Of a stretch of 64,000 nt of DNA, positions 35,662 to 44,978 are shown in pieces (the first letter of the stretch is position 1; each line of letters opens with the position of its first letter). This DNA comes from Fibrobacterota bacterium. Lineage in GTDB: Bacteria > Fibrobacterota > Fibrobacteria > UBA11236. The stretch covers positions 248,001-312,000 of the forward strand of contig CANKII010000002.1 in NCBI GenBank assembly GCA_947482115.1, written 5' to 3'. The notes under the pieces are model-generated. The model was not told the origin of the DNA, searched no databases, and saw only the letters and a list, made by a program, of their open reading frames with translations. A program made the translations under genes and the position numbers.

Positions 35662-36762
35662 TTACTCCGATGATTTTTCTTCGGCAGCCACGCGATTGTA
35701 CTCCAGTTCGGCGGCGAAAATTTCCTCATACATCTTCCAGATGCTGAGGAATAGCGAAGCCAGAATCGGACCCATCACGAATCCAGACAATCCAAAAATC
35801 TCCAAACCCCCGAGCGTTGAAAGCAGCACCATGAGGTCGTGCATCTGGATGTCCTTGCCGATCAGCATGGGGCGCAGGAAATTGTCCACCGTGCCGATGA
35901 TCAGGATTCCCGCCATCATCACCGCAATGCCGCCTCCGACGTGACCTTGAATAAAGAGGTAAATCACGGCGGGTATCCACACGATGCCTGTGCCGAAAAC
36001 GGGGATGACGGAACAGAACAGCATGAGAACGCCGAGGAATACGGGGGAGTGCAATCCCACCGACCAAAACAGAATGGCGCCGATGGTGCCCTGAACCGCA
36101 CCCATGACCAGAATGCCCTTGAGCGTGGCCCGGCTTACAGCGAGAAAATTTTTGAGCAGGATTTTCTGATAATCATCGCGCAGAGGGGACCAGAGGATGA
36201 TCTTGCGAAGGATGCGGTGACCGTCCAGATAGAAGTAAAACATCATGAACAGCATCAGGAAAATACTGCCCACATTTTTGGCGGCGGTGAGGGACCAACC
36301 CGCGCCATTTTTCAAAAGCCATTGCAGTCCGGTTTGAATTCCCTGAGCGGTGATTTGAGATGCATTCTGGGTGTCCCATTTCGAGAAGATTCCCGGGAAG
36401 CGTTCACGGCCCTGTTGCAATCCTTTTTCAAAGAGGCCGGTCAGGGAGTCAAAGTTGGTGGAACTGAAGAACGCCCAGGCTTCATGATAGGCTACCGTAA
36501 TTACAGCCGCCACCGGCAGCACAATGACGAAGATAAAGATTAGAAGCGAAGCCAGGGCGGCCAGCGGGGGTTTTCGAAGGAGCCGCAAAAGCCGTTCGTA
36601 GAGGGGATAGGTGAGTCCCGTGAATGCCGCTGCCATGAGCAGGGGCATCACGAAACTCCAAACCATGTAAAGAAATCCTGCACTGATGACCGCGAGGATT
36701 ACAAGAAAGGAGAGTCTTTGAAAAAGGGGTTCGCCCTTTTGACGGTTTACTGCATTGGACAT
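35662..36762 (-). CDS. AI-2E/PerM family transporter
   Basis: 366 aa with about eight membrane helices. Matches the AI-2 exporter (TqsA/YhhT/PerM) family: N-terminal SFVMPLLMAAAFTGLTYPLYERLLR, the central amphipathic part with WSPLRDDYQKILLKNF, and the C-terminal FGTGIVWIPAVIYLFIQGHVGGG and EIFGLSGFVMGPILASL. Members move small molecules or ions; substrates are poorly defined. The gene is followed by the phosphoesterase and is divergent from the TrpD-like gene. Confidence 0.88.
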   Translation of the reverse strand: MSNAVNRQKGEPLFQRLSFLVILAVISAGFLYMVWSFVMPLLMAAAFTGLTYPLYERLLRLLRKPPLAALASLLIFIFVIVLPVAAVITVAYHEAWAFFSSTNFDSLTGLFEKGLQQGRERFPGIFSKWDTQNASQITAQGIQTGLQWLLKNGAGWSLTAAKNVGSIFLMLFMMFYFYLDGHRILRKIILWSPLRDDYQKILLKNFLAVSRATLKGILVMGAVQGTIGAILFWSVGLHSPVFLGVLMLFCSVIPVFGTGIVWIPAVIYLFIQGHVGGGIAVMMAGILIIGTVDNFLRPMLIGKDIQMHDLMVLLSTLGGLEIFGLSGFVMGPILASLFLSIWKMYEEIFAAELEYNRVAAEEKSSE

Positions 36763-36808
36763 GGGTTAAAACTAGTTTTAGCTGTGATGTCTTAACGCAT
36801 GGATCGGG

Positions 36809-37774
36809 ATGATGGACGACCAAAAACCGCAGGAAAGCCTTGGACCTGTTGCTTATATCCGCAAGGTGGGCCGTGGCAAAACCTTGTCCCGAGATCTGGG
36901 AGCGGATGAGGCATGCGATGCCTTTTCCCAATTATTGGCAGGACGTTTTACTCCTGCTCAAGCAGGAGCTTTTCTCCAGGCTTTGCGCATCAAGGAGTTG
37001 AGTCGGGAAGAACTTGATGGAATGATGACGGCCCTGAACAATCAGGCCCAAACATTCCCGGCTTTGTCCGCAGGAGGACTTGTTCTCAATCTGGCTTCGG
37101 ATACGCCTCGCAAGGGTGGGCATGCCTCTTTATTGGCAGCCAATCTTTTAGCATCCAAGGGTATGCCGGTTGGAGTGGTACACAGTGATCCCATGTTGTC
37201 GGGAAATACGGATTCGTGGGATGGTACGATGCGATTAATCGGGTCATTCGCATCGTCGTTAACAATCGCCGACATTTACGATTTGATCCCTGCATTGCAA
37301 AACCTGCGGCAAATACGATCGGAACTAGGCTTTCGTTCCTGTTTCCATACGGCAGAAAAAATTTTGAGCCCCTGGCAGAACGCGCCTTTGGTGTTGGGAA
37401 TCTCGCACCGGCATTATGCCGAACGCCTTGCTGAAAATCTGCAGCGGCGTGGAATGACCGGGAAAATCGTGTTGGGGAATCACGGTACGCCGGATTTGGT
37501 ATTACACAAGGAAACCGAGATTTGGGAAGTTTTGCCGGGCGGTGAAATTCGCATGATCCACTTTCATCCCGAAGATCTCGGACTCTATCCCGATTCCGGC
37601 GTATATTCGCTAGGTTTTTTCCCCAAATGGAAGGATGAGCTGGTGCAAGAGGGCTTTGGAGTCCTTGGGCCGGTATTGTCCTATCACACGGCCTTCTTGC
37701 GCTATGCTGCGGGCGAAGTTTCCGGATTGCGCGAGGGTTTTGTGCCGTGGAGTGAACTCAGCGGGGTCACATGA
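36809..37774 (+). CDS. anthranilate phosphoribosyltransferase-like protein (TrpD2/YbiB type), degenerate
   Basis: 321 aa. The N-terminal helical domain LSRDLGADEACDAFSQLLAG and FTPAQAGAFLQALRIK is typical of TrpD and nucleoside phosphorylases. The active-site glycine loop (GTGGD in TrpD) reads NLASDTPRKGG, and the KHGNR-like segment reads HSDPMLSG. The anthranilate and PRPP sites are therefore altered and true TrpD activity is unlikely. TrpD2/YbiB proteins, which bind nucleic acid rather than making tryptophan, are a known precedent. Its stop overlaps the argA start (ATGA), suggesting joint expression with arginine biosynthesis. Confidence 0.7.
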   Translation: MMDDQKPQESLGPVAYIRKVGRGKTLSRDLGADEACDAFSQLLAGRFTPAQAGAFLQALRIKELSREELDGMMTALNNQAQTFPALSAGGLVLNLASDTPRKGGHASLLAANLLASKGMPVGVVHSDPMLSGNTDSWDGTMRLIGSFASSLTIADIYDLIPALQNLRQIRSELGFRSCFHTAEKILSPWQNAPLVLGISHRHYAERLAENLQRRGMTGKIVLGNHGTPDLVLHKETEIWEVLPGGEIRMIHFHPEDLGLYPDSGVYSLGFFPKWKDELVQEGFGVLGPVLSYHTAFLRYAAGEVSGLREGFVPWSELSGVT

Positions 37775-39171
37775 AAAAGATTAAAGCGAAGACCAAACCA
37801 AAGGAAGCGGCGTTGAAGCGTGGCGCAGGTACCGTAACTGTTCGGAACCGGAGCCGCTCTCTGGGCGGTTCCATTCAGACCATCCGCGAAGTATTCGGGT
37901 ATCTCCGGCGTTACCGGGATCAAGTCTTCGTGATTAAAATCGACGACGGATTGATGGGGTTGCCTCTGTTCCCCCTGTTGATTCGGGATATCGTGCTGTT
38001 GCATCAAACGGGAATTCGTGTGGTGCTGGTACCGGGTGCGAAACGGTCCATTGACACCGTATTGCAAAAATATGGCACACGGACCAAGACCGTAGCCGGT
38101 GTTCGCGTGACCACGCCTGAAGCCATGCCCTTGGTCAAACTCGGTGCGTCCAATGTTTCCAACACCTTGCTTTCGTTGCTGGCGGAGAACGAAGCCCACG
38201 GTGTTGTGGGCAACTGGGTTCGGGCGCGCGCGCTCGGTGTTCGGGACGGATTGGATTACAAACAAACCGGACGGGTTGAAAAAGTCGATGCGGTGTTGAT
38301 GCAGGGATTGCTGGATGACGGGCTTATTCCCATCGTTCCCAATATTGGCTGGAATACCGTGGGTCGGGATTACAATCTGAACAGCAGCGAGCTGGCCGTG
38401 GCCGTGGCCAAGGCCCTGCGTGCCACCAAGTTGTTCTTCGTGGGCCAAGAGTCCGGTATCGCCGTAGTGGCCGATTGCCCCTTTGCGGAAGCAGAGGAAA
38501 TTCAAGCCGGAGTTTTTTCCAACCTCGATTTGGAGGAAGGGGAGGCTCTGCTCAAAGATTATCCGAAGGCCTTGGGAACGAATTCACGCGAATTGCTGTC
38601 CCTTGCATTGAAGGCTCTTTCAGGTGGCGTGGAACGCGTGCATGTCGTGAACGGTGCGCGGGACGGAATCCTGTTGCAGGAAGTTTTCAGCAGCGCCGGT
38701 CAGGGGACCATGTTGTACATGGACGACTATGATCATATTCATCCGGCACAGGGAGGGGACATTCCCGAGATCCTGCGCATTATGCAACCGTATGTGGACA
38801 AGGGAGTGCTGGTGCAACGGGATGCGGAGGGACTTATTCGCGAGCTGGAGCACTTCACCGTGTACAAAGTGGATGACGTCCTGCAAGGTTGTGGTGCTTT
38901 GAAACCCTATGGGAAATCCACGGCCGAGCTTTCGGCGTTGGTGGTGGATCCGTCTTATGCCGGGCGGGGGACGGGCGCGAAGCTTGTGACGTATTTGTTG
39001 CAGCGGGCCAAGAAAGGCGGCGTCAAAAAAGTCTTCCTGCTGACCACGCAGACCAGCGATTTTTTCATGCGGTTGGGGTTCAAGGAAGTTTCGGTATCCA
39101 CTTTGCCACCGGAGCGGCGGCAGGCATTTAACTTGAAACGGAATTCAAGGGTGCTGGCGATTTCGTTGTAG
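37771..39171 (+). CDS. argA: N-acetylglutamate synthase (kinase-like plus GNAT domains)
   Basis: 466 aa. A basic N-terminal tail is followed by an amino-acid-kinase fold (residues about 40-310: FVIKIDDGLM, VLVPGAKRSID, IPIVPNIGW, HVVNGARDGIL) and a C-terminal GNAT acetyltransferase domain (LSALVVDPSYAGRGTGAKLV, LLTTQTSDFFMRLGF). This layout is the classical ArgA, which acetylates glutamate with acetyl-CoA to start arginine synthesis; the kinase-like domain is the arginine-feedback site. Translationally coupled to the TrpD-like gene upstream. Confidence 0.9.
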   Translation: MKKIKAKTKPKEAALKRGAGTVTVRNRSRSLGGSIQTIREVFGYLRRYRDQVFVIKIDDGLMGLPLFPLLIRDIVLLHQTGIRVVLVPGAKRSIDTVLQKYGTRTKTVAGVRVTTPEAMPLVKLGASNVSNTLLSLLAENEAHGVVGNWVRARALGVRDGLDYKQTGRVEKVDAVLMQGLLDDGLIPIVPNIGWNTVGRDYNLNSSELAVAVAKALRATKLFFVGQESGIAVVADCPFAEAEEIQAGVFSNLDLEEGEALLKDYPKALGTNSRELLSLALKALSGGVERVHVVNGARDGILLQEVFSSAGQGTMLYMDDYDHIHPAQGGDIPEILRIMQPYVDKGVLVQRDAEGLIRELEHFTVYKVDDVLQGCGALKPYGKSTAELSALVVDPSYAGRGTGAKLVTYLLQRAKKGGVKKVFLLTTQTSDFFMRLGFKEVSVSTLPPERRQAFNLKRNSRVLAISL

Positions 39172-39191
39172 CCCGTAGCATTAAGCAGTGG

Positions 39192-39713
39192 TCATCGAAA
39201 TTCCCTGTCGAGCACGGAAACGATGAATCGCTCAAGGCTTACAGGGTAAAAACGCGGTTCGGGGCACCAAATGACGCCGGTGTTGAGGATTTCCCCCCGG
39301 CTCAATTCGTCGAGAACCTTTTCCATCAAGTCCGTTCCCGAATTGGGGAAGACTTCGACTGAAAGCTGTTCATTGCGGATGCTGAGATTTCTCCGTGTGG
39401 AAAGCCGGAAGGAGAAAACCCGGCTGACAAGACTGCGATCCATGAAGGGTTCGTCTTCAGGAAAAATATCTGCAAAGTTTTCATCATGGGGAGAAACGGG
39501 AATGACCAATTTGGGGCTGACGGAAATCTTTCCGGTCAGCTTCAGGCTGCCGGGATTGTTCTCGGAGGCTTCCGGTTCATCATTGGGGCCTATCAAAGTG
39601 AAAGGCAGGTTGTGATAACCGGCAACAATGCCGGTTATTGGAGACCGTTTAATTTCGGTGGCCTGATAGATTCGGCGCAGACGTTGGGGATCTATATCTG
39701 GAAAGTCGGACAT
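39192..39713 (-). CDS. conserved-looking hypothetical protein
   Basis: 173 aa, function not recognised. No signal peptide or membrane segment. Two beta-rich blocks are visible: SPITGIVAGYHNLPFTLIGP with SLKLTGKISVSPKLVIPV, and VSRVFSFRLSTRRNLSIRNE with QLSVEVF. A helical segment (LMEKVLDELSRGE) and an ending RFIVSVLDREF follow. It lies 14 bp after comEC on the same strand and converges on argA. Reading frame and spacing support a real gene, but nothing assigns a role. Confidence 0.55.
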   Translation of the reverse strand: MSDFPDIDPQRLRRIYQATEIKRSPITGIVAGYHNLPFTLIGPNDEPEASENNPGSLKLTGKISVSPKLVIPVSPHDENFADIFPEDEPFMDRSLVSRVFSFRLSTRRNLSIRNEQLSVEVFPNSGTDLMEKVLDELSRGEILNTGVIWCPEPRFYPVSLERFIVSVLDREFR

Positions 39714-39727
39714 GACGAGTCTTCAAT

Positions 39728-42034
39728 TTACAACAGTAATCGGAATTTTCGGGATAGCGATGAATCCAACCTGAAATTCCAAATAACGGCCCCGTCACGG
39801 GATGTTATACCGGCATTTGAATGAAGTTGGGCCAGAGTTTTCACCGTGGTTGGTCCTGGAAACCCTGGACGGTGTCCCGAAGAGATTGCGACTTGAGGCG
39901 GATCGACGGCGGTGAGGAAGCAGGGAAGAGTGGTGCGATCACTGCCGTGATGAGGTGCCTTGAGCCATGCGCCGCGCCATAACGGCCAAGTTGCGGCAAG
40001 TGCTTGCTGGGCCGGACCTTCAATGTCTCCTGTGAATAAGGCCTTTCCGCTGGATGTTTGCAGCATGCACACTAGGGAGTGATTGTTGTCCGAAGCAGAG
40101 TCCAAAGTGGAGTCGGGTCCTAGAACCCGTAAAGTGATGCCGCCTTTTTGATAAAGCAAATCTCCACTGCTGCCTTCCTTCCACGGGATTCCACGGGCGT
40201 GAATTTGATTTTTCAAACACTCCCAAGGTGCGTCGGAAGAGCGCAGATGGGGTGAGAGAATGAACCCGACAGGAATGCGGTCCATCAATCCAAACATCCC
40301 TCCATAATGATCCATGTCGGGATGGGTCAGCAATATGGCATCCAGACGGTGGATTCCCCGGCTTTGAAGAAACGGAATAATCACCTGTAAAGCCGTGCCG
40401 GGGGAAGGACCGGCGTCGATCAGGATGGTTGCACCGGGAAGTTCCAAAACCGAAGCATCGCCATGTCCCACCGACAGCACCGTAATGTGAGCTTCTCCCG
40501 GAAACGGTGCGGATAAACAAGGCCGGAAGATTTCAAAGGTGATGAAAATTCCCGTCATCATGAAACCTAAACGCCATCGCTCAAGCCGGAACAGGGTGGT
40601 AATCGTCAATACGGAAATGATGAGAACGGCGAGACCTGTCCGGGAAATTTCCGCAATGGGCCAAAGCGATCCGGGAAGTTGTGCCAGAAAATGTACCGAA
40701 CTTTCGAGCATCATCGAAAACAACCCAGTGCAGGCACCACTCCAATGGGCTAGGAGAGGCAGGGGGCTTAATACCCAAGTGCAAAGTCCTCCGATTAACA
40801 TGGTGCTGCTGATGGGAATAGTGATGAGATTTCCGATTACTCCCCAGAGTGGCATGGCATGAGTGGATGCGGCAAGGAGGGGATAGGTGAACAATGACAC
40901 CATGGCGCTTAGAAAAATCATTTGCACCGTGTTTCGCACAAGTCGATGCTGGAAATGCTTTGTCAGTGAGTGAGCGGCCGGAGCGCAAAGGATCAGGGCA
41001 AGGGTTGCGGCGTAAGAGAGCTGGAATCCCAGATTCAGGATGTGGAACGGGCTGGCGATAAGATCCACGGCAGCGGCGAGACACAGGGCATTGATACCTG
41101 AGGATGGCCGTTCGAGAAGAATGGAAGGAAGAAAACAAGACATCATCAAACCGGCCCGTACCACGCTCACAGAAGAACCGGTGACGGGGATGTAAAGGAC
41201 CGTGAGCAAACCCGCGAGGATCAACGCGGATTTTCGCGGCAGGCGAAGACACAAGGCTGGGAAGAGCAGGAATGCGACGAGCAGGCCGATATGCTGCCCG
41301 CTGATGGCGAGAACATGCTGCATTCCACTGCGGGTGAAATCCTGTTGAGTGATGATGGAAACATTGCGCGTGTCATTGAGCAGAGCCGCTTCAACCAAAG
41401 GCCGTGTGGAGCGGGGAATATATTCCTCCAGTTCCTTGCCCAAACCGGATCGAAGTTTTGTCAGCCATGATTTCCAAACGGATGGGTTTTTCAACAGATT
41501 CCAATGCGTTCCTTCCAATACGGCGCTCTGGCCTTGTCCGCGCAGGATGTATACCGCATCGCGTTGCCCGGGATTGGCCGGAGGCTCCGGCAATTTTTCC
41601 CGGGCCAGGAGTGCTATGGTGGTACCTAAAGGCGGCGCGGGATTTCCCCGGGGCAAGGTGGCGCGATACAAACCTTCCGGAGTTTGCAATACAAAGCTGT
41701 GCCCGTCATCTGCCGTGGGCGCAGGGAAACTTTCGACTTCGCCCATCCAAAATCGCAAATTTTGACTGGATGTGATTTTACGGTGAAAGGGAATTCCGTT
41801 TGATGTAAGAGCCGGATTCTGCAGTGCAAACATCAGGCATAGCAGTGGATAGGCGAGAAACATCAATGCCCGTGCGGAGTTTCGCTTTGGCAGACAGAGA
41901 AAGAAATGAATCAAGAATCCTGCGAACCCATACCACGGATTCAGATAGATTGAAAACGCGGCCCAGGAAACAGGTGCGATGAGCAGAATACCCCTGTTCA
42001 GATTTGCTTGTTCACGGAGTGTGGAGAAACTCAT
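39728..42034 (-). CDS. comEC: ComEC/Rec2 family DNA-uptake channel
   Basis: 768 aa. N-terminal DUF4131-like region with membrane helices, the Competence core (PLVEAALLNDTRN, HVLAISGQHIGLL, RAGLMMSCFL) and a C-terminal metallo-beta-lactamase domain (VLSVGHGDASVLELPG, ILIDAGPSPG, LLTHPDMDHYGG, LFTGDIEGPAQQAL, KAPHHGSDRTT). This is the full three-part ComEC. It carries single-stranded DNA across the inner membrane during natural transformation; the C-terminal domain may degrade the other strand. Other competence genes are not in the window. Confidence 0.92.
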   Translation of the reverse strand: MSFSTLREQANLNRGILLIAPVSWAAFSIYLNPWYGFAGFLIHFFLCLPKRNSARALMFLAYPLLCLMFALQNPALTSNGIPFHRKITSSQNLRFWMGEVESFPAPTADDGHSFVLQTPEGLYRATLPRGNPAPPLGTTIALLAREKLPEPPANPGQRDAVYILRGQGQSAVLEGTHWNLLKNPSVWKSWLTKLRSGLGKELEEYIPRSTRPLVEAALLNDTRNVSIITQQDFTRSGMQHVLAISGQHIGLLVAFLLFPALCLRLPRKSALILAGLLTVLYIPVTGSSVSVVRAGLMMSCFLPSILLERPSSGINALCLAAAVDLIASPFHILNLGFQLSYAATLALILCAPAAHSLTKHFQHRLVRNTVQMIFLSAMVSLFTYPLLAASTHAMPLWGVIGNLITIPISSTMLIGGLCTWVLSPLPLLAHWSGACTGLFSMMLESSVHFLAQLPGSLWPIAEISRTGLAVLIISVLTITTLFRLERWRLGFMMTGIFITFEIFRPCLSAPFPGEAHITVLSVGHGDASVLELPGATILIDAGPSPGTALQVIIPFLQSRGIHRLDAILLTHPDMDHYGGMFGLMDRIPVGFILSPHLRSSDAPWECLKNQIHARGIPWKEGSSGDLLYQKGGITLRVLGPDSTLDSASDNNHSLVCMLQTSSGKALFTGDIEGPAQQALAATWPLWRGAWLKAPHHGSDRTTLPCFLTAVDPPQVAISSGHRPGFPGPTTVKTLAQLHSNAGITSRDGAVIWNFRLDSSLSRKFRLLL

Positions 42035-42121
42035 GACCCAATCGTAGCGGTCATGGGATTACGGAGGGGTGACCGGTGTCACACAGGCTGAAAATATTTT
42101 CCAGAATTTTTCAGAAATAAA

Positions 42122-42149
42122 AAAGAGCGGACTTGAAGGTCCGCTCTTT
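42122..42149 (-). terminator. rho-independent terminator after the HU gene
   Basis: AAAGAGCGGAC pairs with GTCCGCTCTTT around TTGAAG. A-rich sequence lies on the plus-strand left side, so the minus-strand transcript has a T-rich tail. Confidence 0.8.
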
Positions 42150-42172
42150 CCGCTTCAAGGTATGAAGGCTTT

Positions 42173-42469
42173 TTATTTCTTGGACTTGCCGCCGATGGCT
42201 TCCTTGGCTGCCTTGGCAACGCGGAATTTCACCACGCGCTTTGCAGGAATCTTGATGGCCTGGCCCGTTGCAGGATTGCGGCCCATGCGAGCCTTGCGGT
42301 TCACGAGGACGAGTTTTCCCAGTCCGGGAAGGGTGAAACCATTTTTGGCGTTCTTGTAAGCGAGCTTGGCTTGGGCTTCGAGGAAACCGCGAACCTGAAC
42401 CTTGGTGAGCTCGGTGGCATTCGCGAGGTGTGTCACGATTTCGCTTTGGGTGAGGCTTTTTTCGGCCAT
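42173..42469 (-). CDS. HU/IHF family histone-like DNA-binding protein
   Basis: 98 aa from ATG 42469; AGGA lies 7 nt upstream, while the frame's earlier ATG at 42658 is in the leader. N-terminal helices (SLTQSEIVTHLANATELTK, VRGFLEAQAKLAYKNA) lead into the arm region GLGKLVLVNRKARMGRNPATGQAIKIPAKRVVKFRVAK with the family's GRNPxTG motif. It ends Lys-rich (GGKSKK). It bends and compacts DNA. Stands alone with its own leader and terminator. Confidence 0.93.
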   Translation of the reverse strand: MAEKSLTQSEIVTHLANATELTKVQVRGFLEAQAKLAYKNAKNGFTLPGLGKLVLVNRKARMGRNPATGQAIKIPAKRVVKFRVAKAAKEAIGGKSKK

Positions 42470-42622
42470 GTAGGAGTCCTTTCTAAGTGTGTGGTGGGAG
42501 TTGATTCCCAGCCTTTCGGCCCCATTAATGTAAGTCAACATGCGATTTGCGGCGAGGAATTTTCCGCATTCCACAAGGGTTTCACCCCCATGAATACGGG
42601 GCGAGGGCACATTGGTGGAATA

Positions 42623-42651
42623 ATTAATTTCCGAAAAACAATCACGCTCAA
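42623..42651 (-). promoter_or_regulatory. candidate sigma70 promoter for the HU gene
   Basis: On the minus strand TTGAGC (42651-42646) and ATTAAT (42628-42623) are 17 bp apart. This gives a leader of about 150 nt before the HU start. Hexamer matches are partial. Confidence 0.3.
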
Positions 42652-42728
42652 GGCGCAAGTTGCTGTTATTATTGGAGTTGGAGTCCGGTTTTTGGAATGC
42701 AAACAGGCCTGAAAATCCCCGCGGGCAA

Positions 42729-42757
42729 TTGCCAATTTGTTCACAGGTCGGTATAAT
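42729..42757 (+). promoter_or_regulatory. sigma70-type promoter for the metzincin lipoprotein gene
   Basis: TTGCCA (42729-42734), a 17-bp spacer and a perfect TATAAT (42752-42757), about 60 bp before the ATG at 42820. This is the best consensus promoter in the window. Confidence 0.7.
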
Positions 42758-42819
42758 AAGGGTTCCCGGGGTGTTCGCGATCGAGTAAAAACGGATATTG
42801 TCCGGGGGAGAATAGCTTC

Positions 42820-44052
42820 ATGTCGATTCGTGCGAATGTGCTGGGTGGCCTGCTGGCAGCCTGTTTAACCGGGTGCCTCGGTCTTCCCGACATGTCTCCG
42901 GATTCCGGGGCCGGAGTTGCGCCATCGCGCCGTCTTTACATAAATGATCCAGCCAAGAATGATTCCCTCGCCAGAGCCTTGTTCAATGGCGGAGCCGAAT
43001 TTGTGTTGCAACCCGGCCAAAATTATTCCGTGCAGGTGAGACTTTCGAGGGCCGGGGACAGGCTTGCGGTTTATTCCAACGGCAACAACGGTTGGACTGC
43101 ATGGAAAACACTCGACCCGGAATTGGTAAACGGCAGTGAGGTTTTCACGCTGTCTCCAGATGTCTCGATGACCAAAGCCTCATTGTTCTCCGCCGTCTTT
43201 CTCCCCGTGGATACCGGGGGGCTTTCGAAATTGAAAAGTGGCACGGCGCGTCCGTGGGTTCGGTTGTTGGATACAAGTGTGGCGGAGTCTCACACCCTGA
43301 AGGTTCATTTGTTTGTGGTGGGCAAGTTGAGAAATTTCCCCACGCTTTCTTCTAAGCAGGCTTTTGCGCAAAGATTTCTCGATTCCTTGAGGACGATCTT
43401 TGCGAAATACAGTATCACTTTGGAAAGCAGTTCCACTTATGAGATCGTGGGGGATACGACGATCCGATCGGGGATGGCCTTCGGTTCGACATTTGTGGCA
43501 TTGCCCGGAACGCGCATTCCGGGAGCCGTGCACTTTTATTTGGTGGACAGTATTTCATCAACCGGGGGTGGAACGATTCTCGGTTATGCCCCCAGAGAGG
43601 CGCTGGATTTGTATCAGGACCCGGCGAGCCGCGTCATCTTGAATGCCACTGTTACGGATGCCGCGGCCCTAGCCGTTACGGCCACTCATGAGATGGGTCA
43701 CTTTTTCGGTTTCCGCCATGTCATGGCCACGAATGTGGATTTTGCAAACGACAGGGACACTACCAATGCTGACGATGGATTTTCTTCCACTCCATTTTGT
43801 TCCGACATGATTCTTGCCTTGTCTAAAAAAAACGCGGCACTTTCCGCTCATGAAGTGGAAACGATTCAAAACGGGCGGCCCTATTGCCTGTACGTGGCGG
43901 CCACGTCCCCCAGCCAATGCCCCGTTACGTGTGACAGTGACCGCCAGAATCTGATGTGGGCCTATTACTGCCAGAACATTGTCCAACAAACCCTGACTTC
44001 GGAGCAGCAGATATTTGTGCGAAGGAACATGGCAATATTGGGCGCGAAATAG
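42820..44052 (+). CDS. lipoprotein with metzincin-type zinc protease domain
   Basis: 410 aa. A lipoprotein signal (GLLAACLTGC, lipobox LTGC with Cys19) implies membrane anchoring on the periplasmic or outer side. A domain of unknown type (residues about 35-190) is followed by the zinc motif HEMGHFFGFRH at residues 290-300, the full H-E-x2-H-x2-G-x2-H of metzincins. A Met-turn candidate NLMWAYY is at about residue 379. Several cysteines near the end (SQCPVTC) may form disulfides. Likely a surface protease; the exact metzincin subfamily is not clear. Single gene behind a strong promoter. Confidence 0.8.
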   Translation: MSIRANVLGGLLAACLTGCLGLPDMSPDSGAGVAPSRRLYINDPAKNDSLARALFNGGAEFVLQPGQNYSVQVRLSRAGDRLAVYSNGNNGWTAWKTLDPELVNGSEVFTLSPDVSMTKASLFSAVFLPVDTGGLSKLKSGTARPWVRLLDTSVAESHTLKVHLFVVGKLRNFPTLSSKQAFAQRFLDSLRTIFAKYSITLESSSTYEIVGDTTIRSGMAFGSTFVALPGTRIPGAVHFYLVDSISSTGGGTILGYAPREALDLYQDPASRVILNATVTDAAALAVTATHEMGHFFGFRHVMATNVDFANDRDTTNADDGFSSTPFCSDMILALSKKNAALSAHEVETIQNGRPYCLYVAATSPSQCPVTCDSDRQNLMWAYYCQNIVQQTLTSEQQIFVRRNMAILGAK

Positions 44053-44072
44053 CCGGTTCAAATCCCTGTATT

Positions 44073-44501
44073 TTAATCCAATGCCAGCGGTTCCAATGAG
44101 CGAATCAGATCGTAAAAGATCCGGGAACGCTGCTGGGAGTCGGCTCCCTGATGGCCGTGATATTTGATGAAGGCACAATAGTTTTTCCAGTAGGCGTGGC
44201 ACACGATGTGCTCCCTTTCATCCATGCCCAACCCGCGGGTGACATAGGTCAGAACCTGGCAGGGATTTTCCGACATCACCGTTTTCACCGGCTGAATCCC
44301 TTCTTCGCGCAAATACCGTTCGTGAATTTCTGCGACCTCATCCTCTTCGGTTTTTCCCGTGCGCCGGGCCGCAGCGATTTCAATGTCGCAACTTCCATCC
44401 GAAGCCGTGAGCCAGGTTCGATCGGTTGCATCCTTGACCACCCAGACGCCTTCATCGGGAATTTGAAAACAATACCATGCACAGGGGGAAACGTGCATCA
44501 T
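44073..44501 (-). CDS. hypothetical protein downstream of ruvX
   Basis: 142 aa, function not recognised. Compact mixed alpha/beta sequence: FQIPDEGVWVVKDATD, SCDIEIAAARRTG, VAEIHERYLREEG, VLTYVTRGL and HAYWKNYCAFIKYHG. It resembles small domains of the DUF3805 type in its strand pattern, but I am not sure. The ATG overlaps the ruvX stop (ATGA), so it is translated with ruvX. No signal peptide. Confidence 0.6.
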   Translation of the reverse strand: MMHVSPCAWYCFQIPDEGVWVVKDATDRTWLTASDGSCDIEIAAARRTGKTEEDEVAEIHERYLREEGIQPVKTVMSENPCQVLTYVTRGLGMDEREHIVCHAYWKNYCAFIKYHGHQGADSQQRSRIFYDLIRSLEPLALD

Positions 44502-44950
44502 GATACTTTTTCTCCGCGATCCAGATAATCCTGAAGGATATAGCAGGCTGCAACTCGATCGATTTCCGCCTTGGCCCGAATCCAGTCGCTCGGTTTCTTT
44601 TTTTTACCGCCGCGTTGCTTCAGCGAATCCGCCGCCATCGAACTGGTGAAGCTTTCGTCTTCAAGATGCACGGGCAAATTGAAACGGGTTTTTAATGCAG
44701 CCACAAAAGCGTCCACCGCTTCGGTTTTCCCGCCGGGTTTGATTTCTCCATCAGTCCGCAATGGATAGCCGACTACAATGGCGCGCACCTTTTCGCGGCG
44801 AATGATTTCATCCAGAGATTGCAGGTAATCGGGTTTTTTGCGTCTGTCGAGAGTGGTGAGACCCGAAGCAATTATCCGCTCGGGATCGGAAAGGGCCACG
44901 CCGATGCGGCGTTCCCCGAAATCCAATCCCAATACCGGTCCTTCAATCAT
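44498..44950 (-). CDS. ruvX: RuvX/YqgF family pre-16S rRNA nuclease
   Basis: 150 aa, typical length. RNase H-like fold: VLGLDFGERRIGVALSD at the N-terminus, AIVVGYPLRTDGE, and HLEDESFTSSMAA, which carry the conserved acidic residues; the C-terminal helix has AEIDRVAACYILQDYL. YqgF matures the 5' end of 16S rRNA. It lies between bipA and a hypothetical gene on the same strand, consistent with a translation-related operon. Confidence 0.92.
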   Translation of the reverse strand: MIEGPVLGLDFGERRIGVALSDPERIIASGLTTLDRRKKPDYLQSLDEIIRREKVRAIVVGYPLRTDGEIKPGGKTEAVDAFVAALKTRFNLPVHLEDESFTSSMAADSLKQRGGKKKKPSDWIRAKAEIDRVAACYILQDYLDRGEKVS

Positions 44951-44978
44951 GGAAGGAATTTAATTACCGGTGTTGTGA

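Larger units (their letters stand above)
42470..42819. other. 350-bp divergent intergenic region
   Basis: It separates the leftward HU gene from the rightward lipoprotein gene. It holds the HU leader with a candidate minus-strand promoter near 42623-42651 and a clear plus-strand promoter at 42729-42757. No further gene is supported. Confidence 0.6.
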
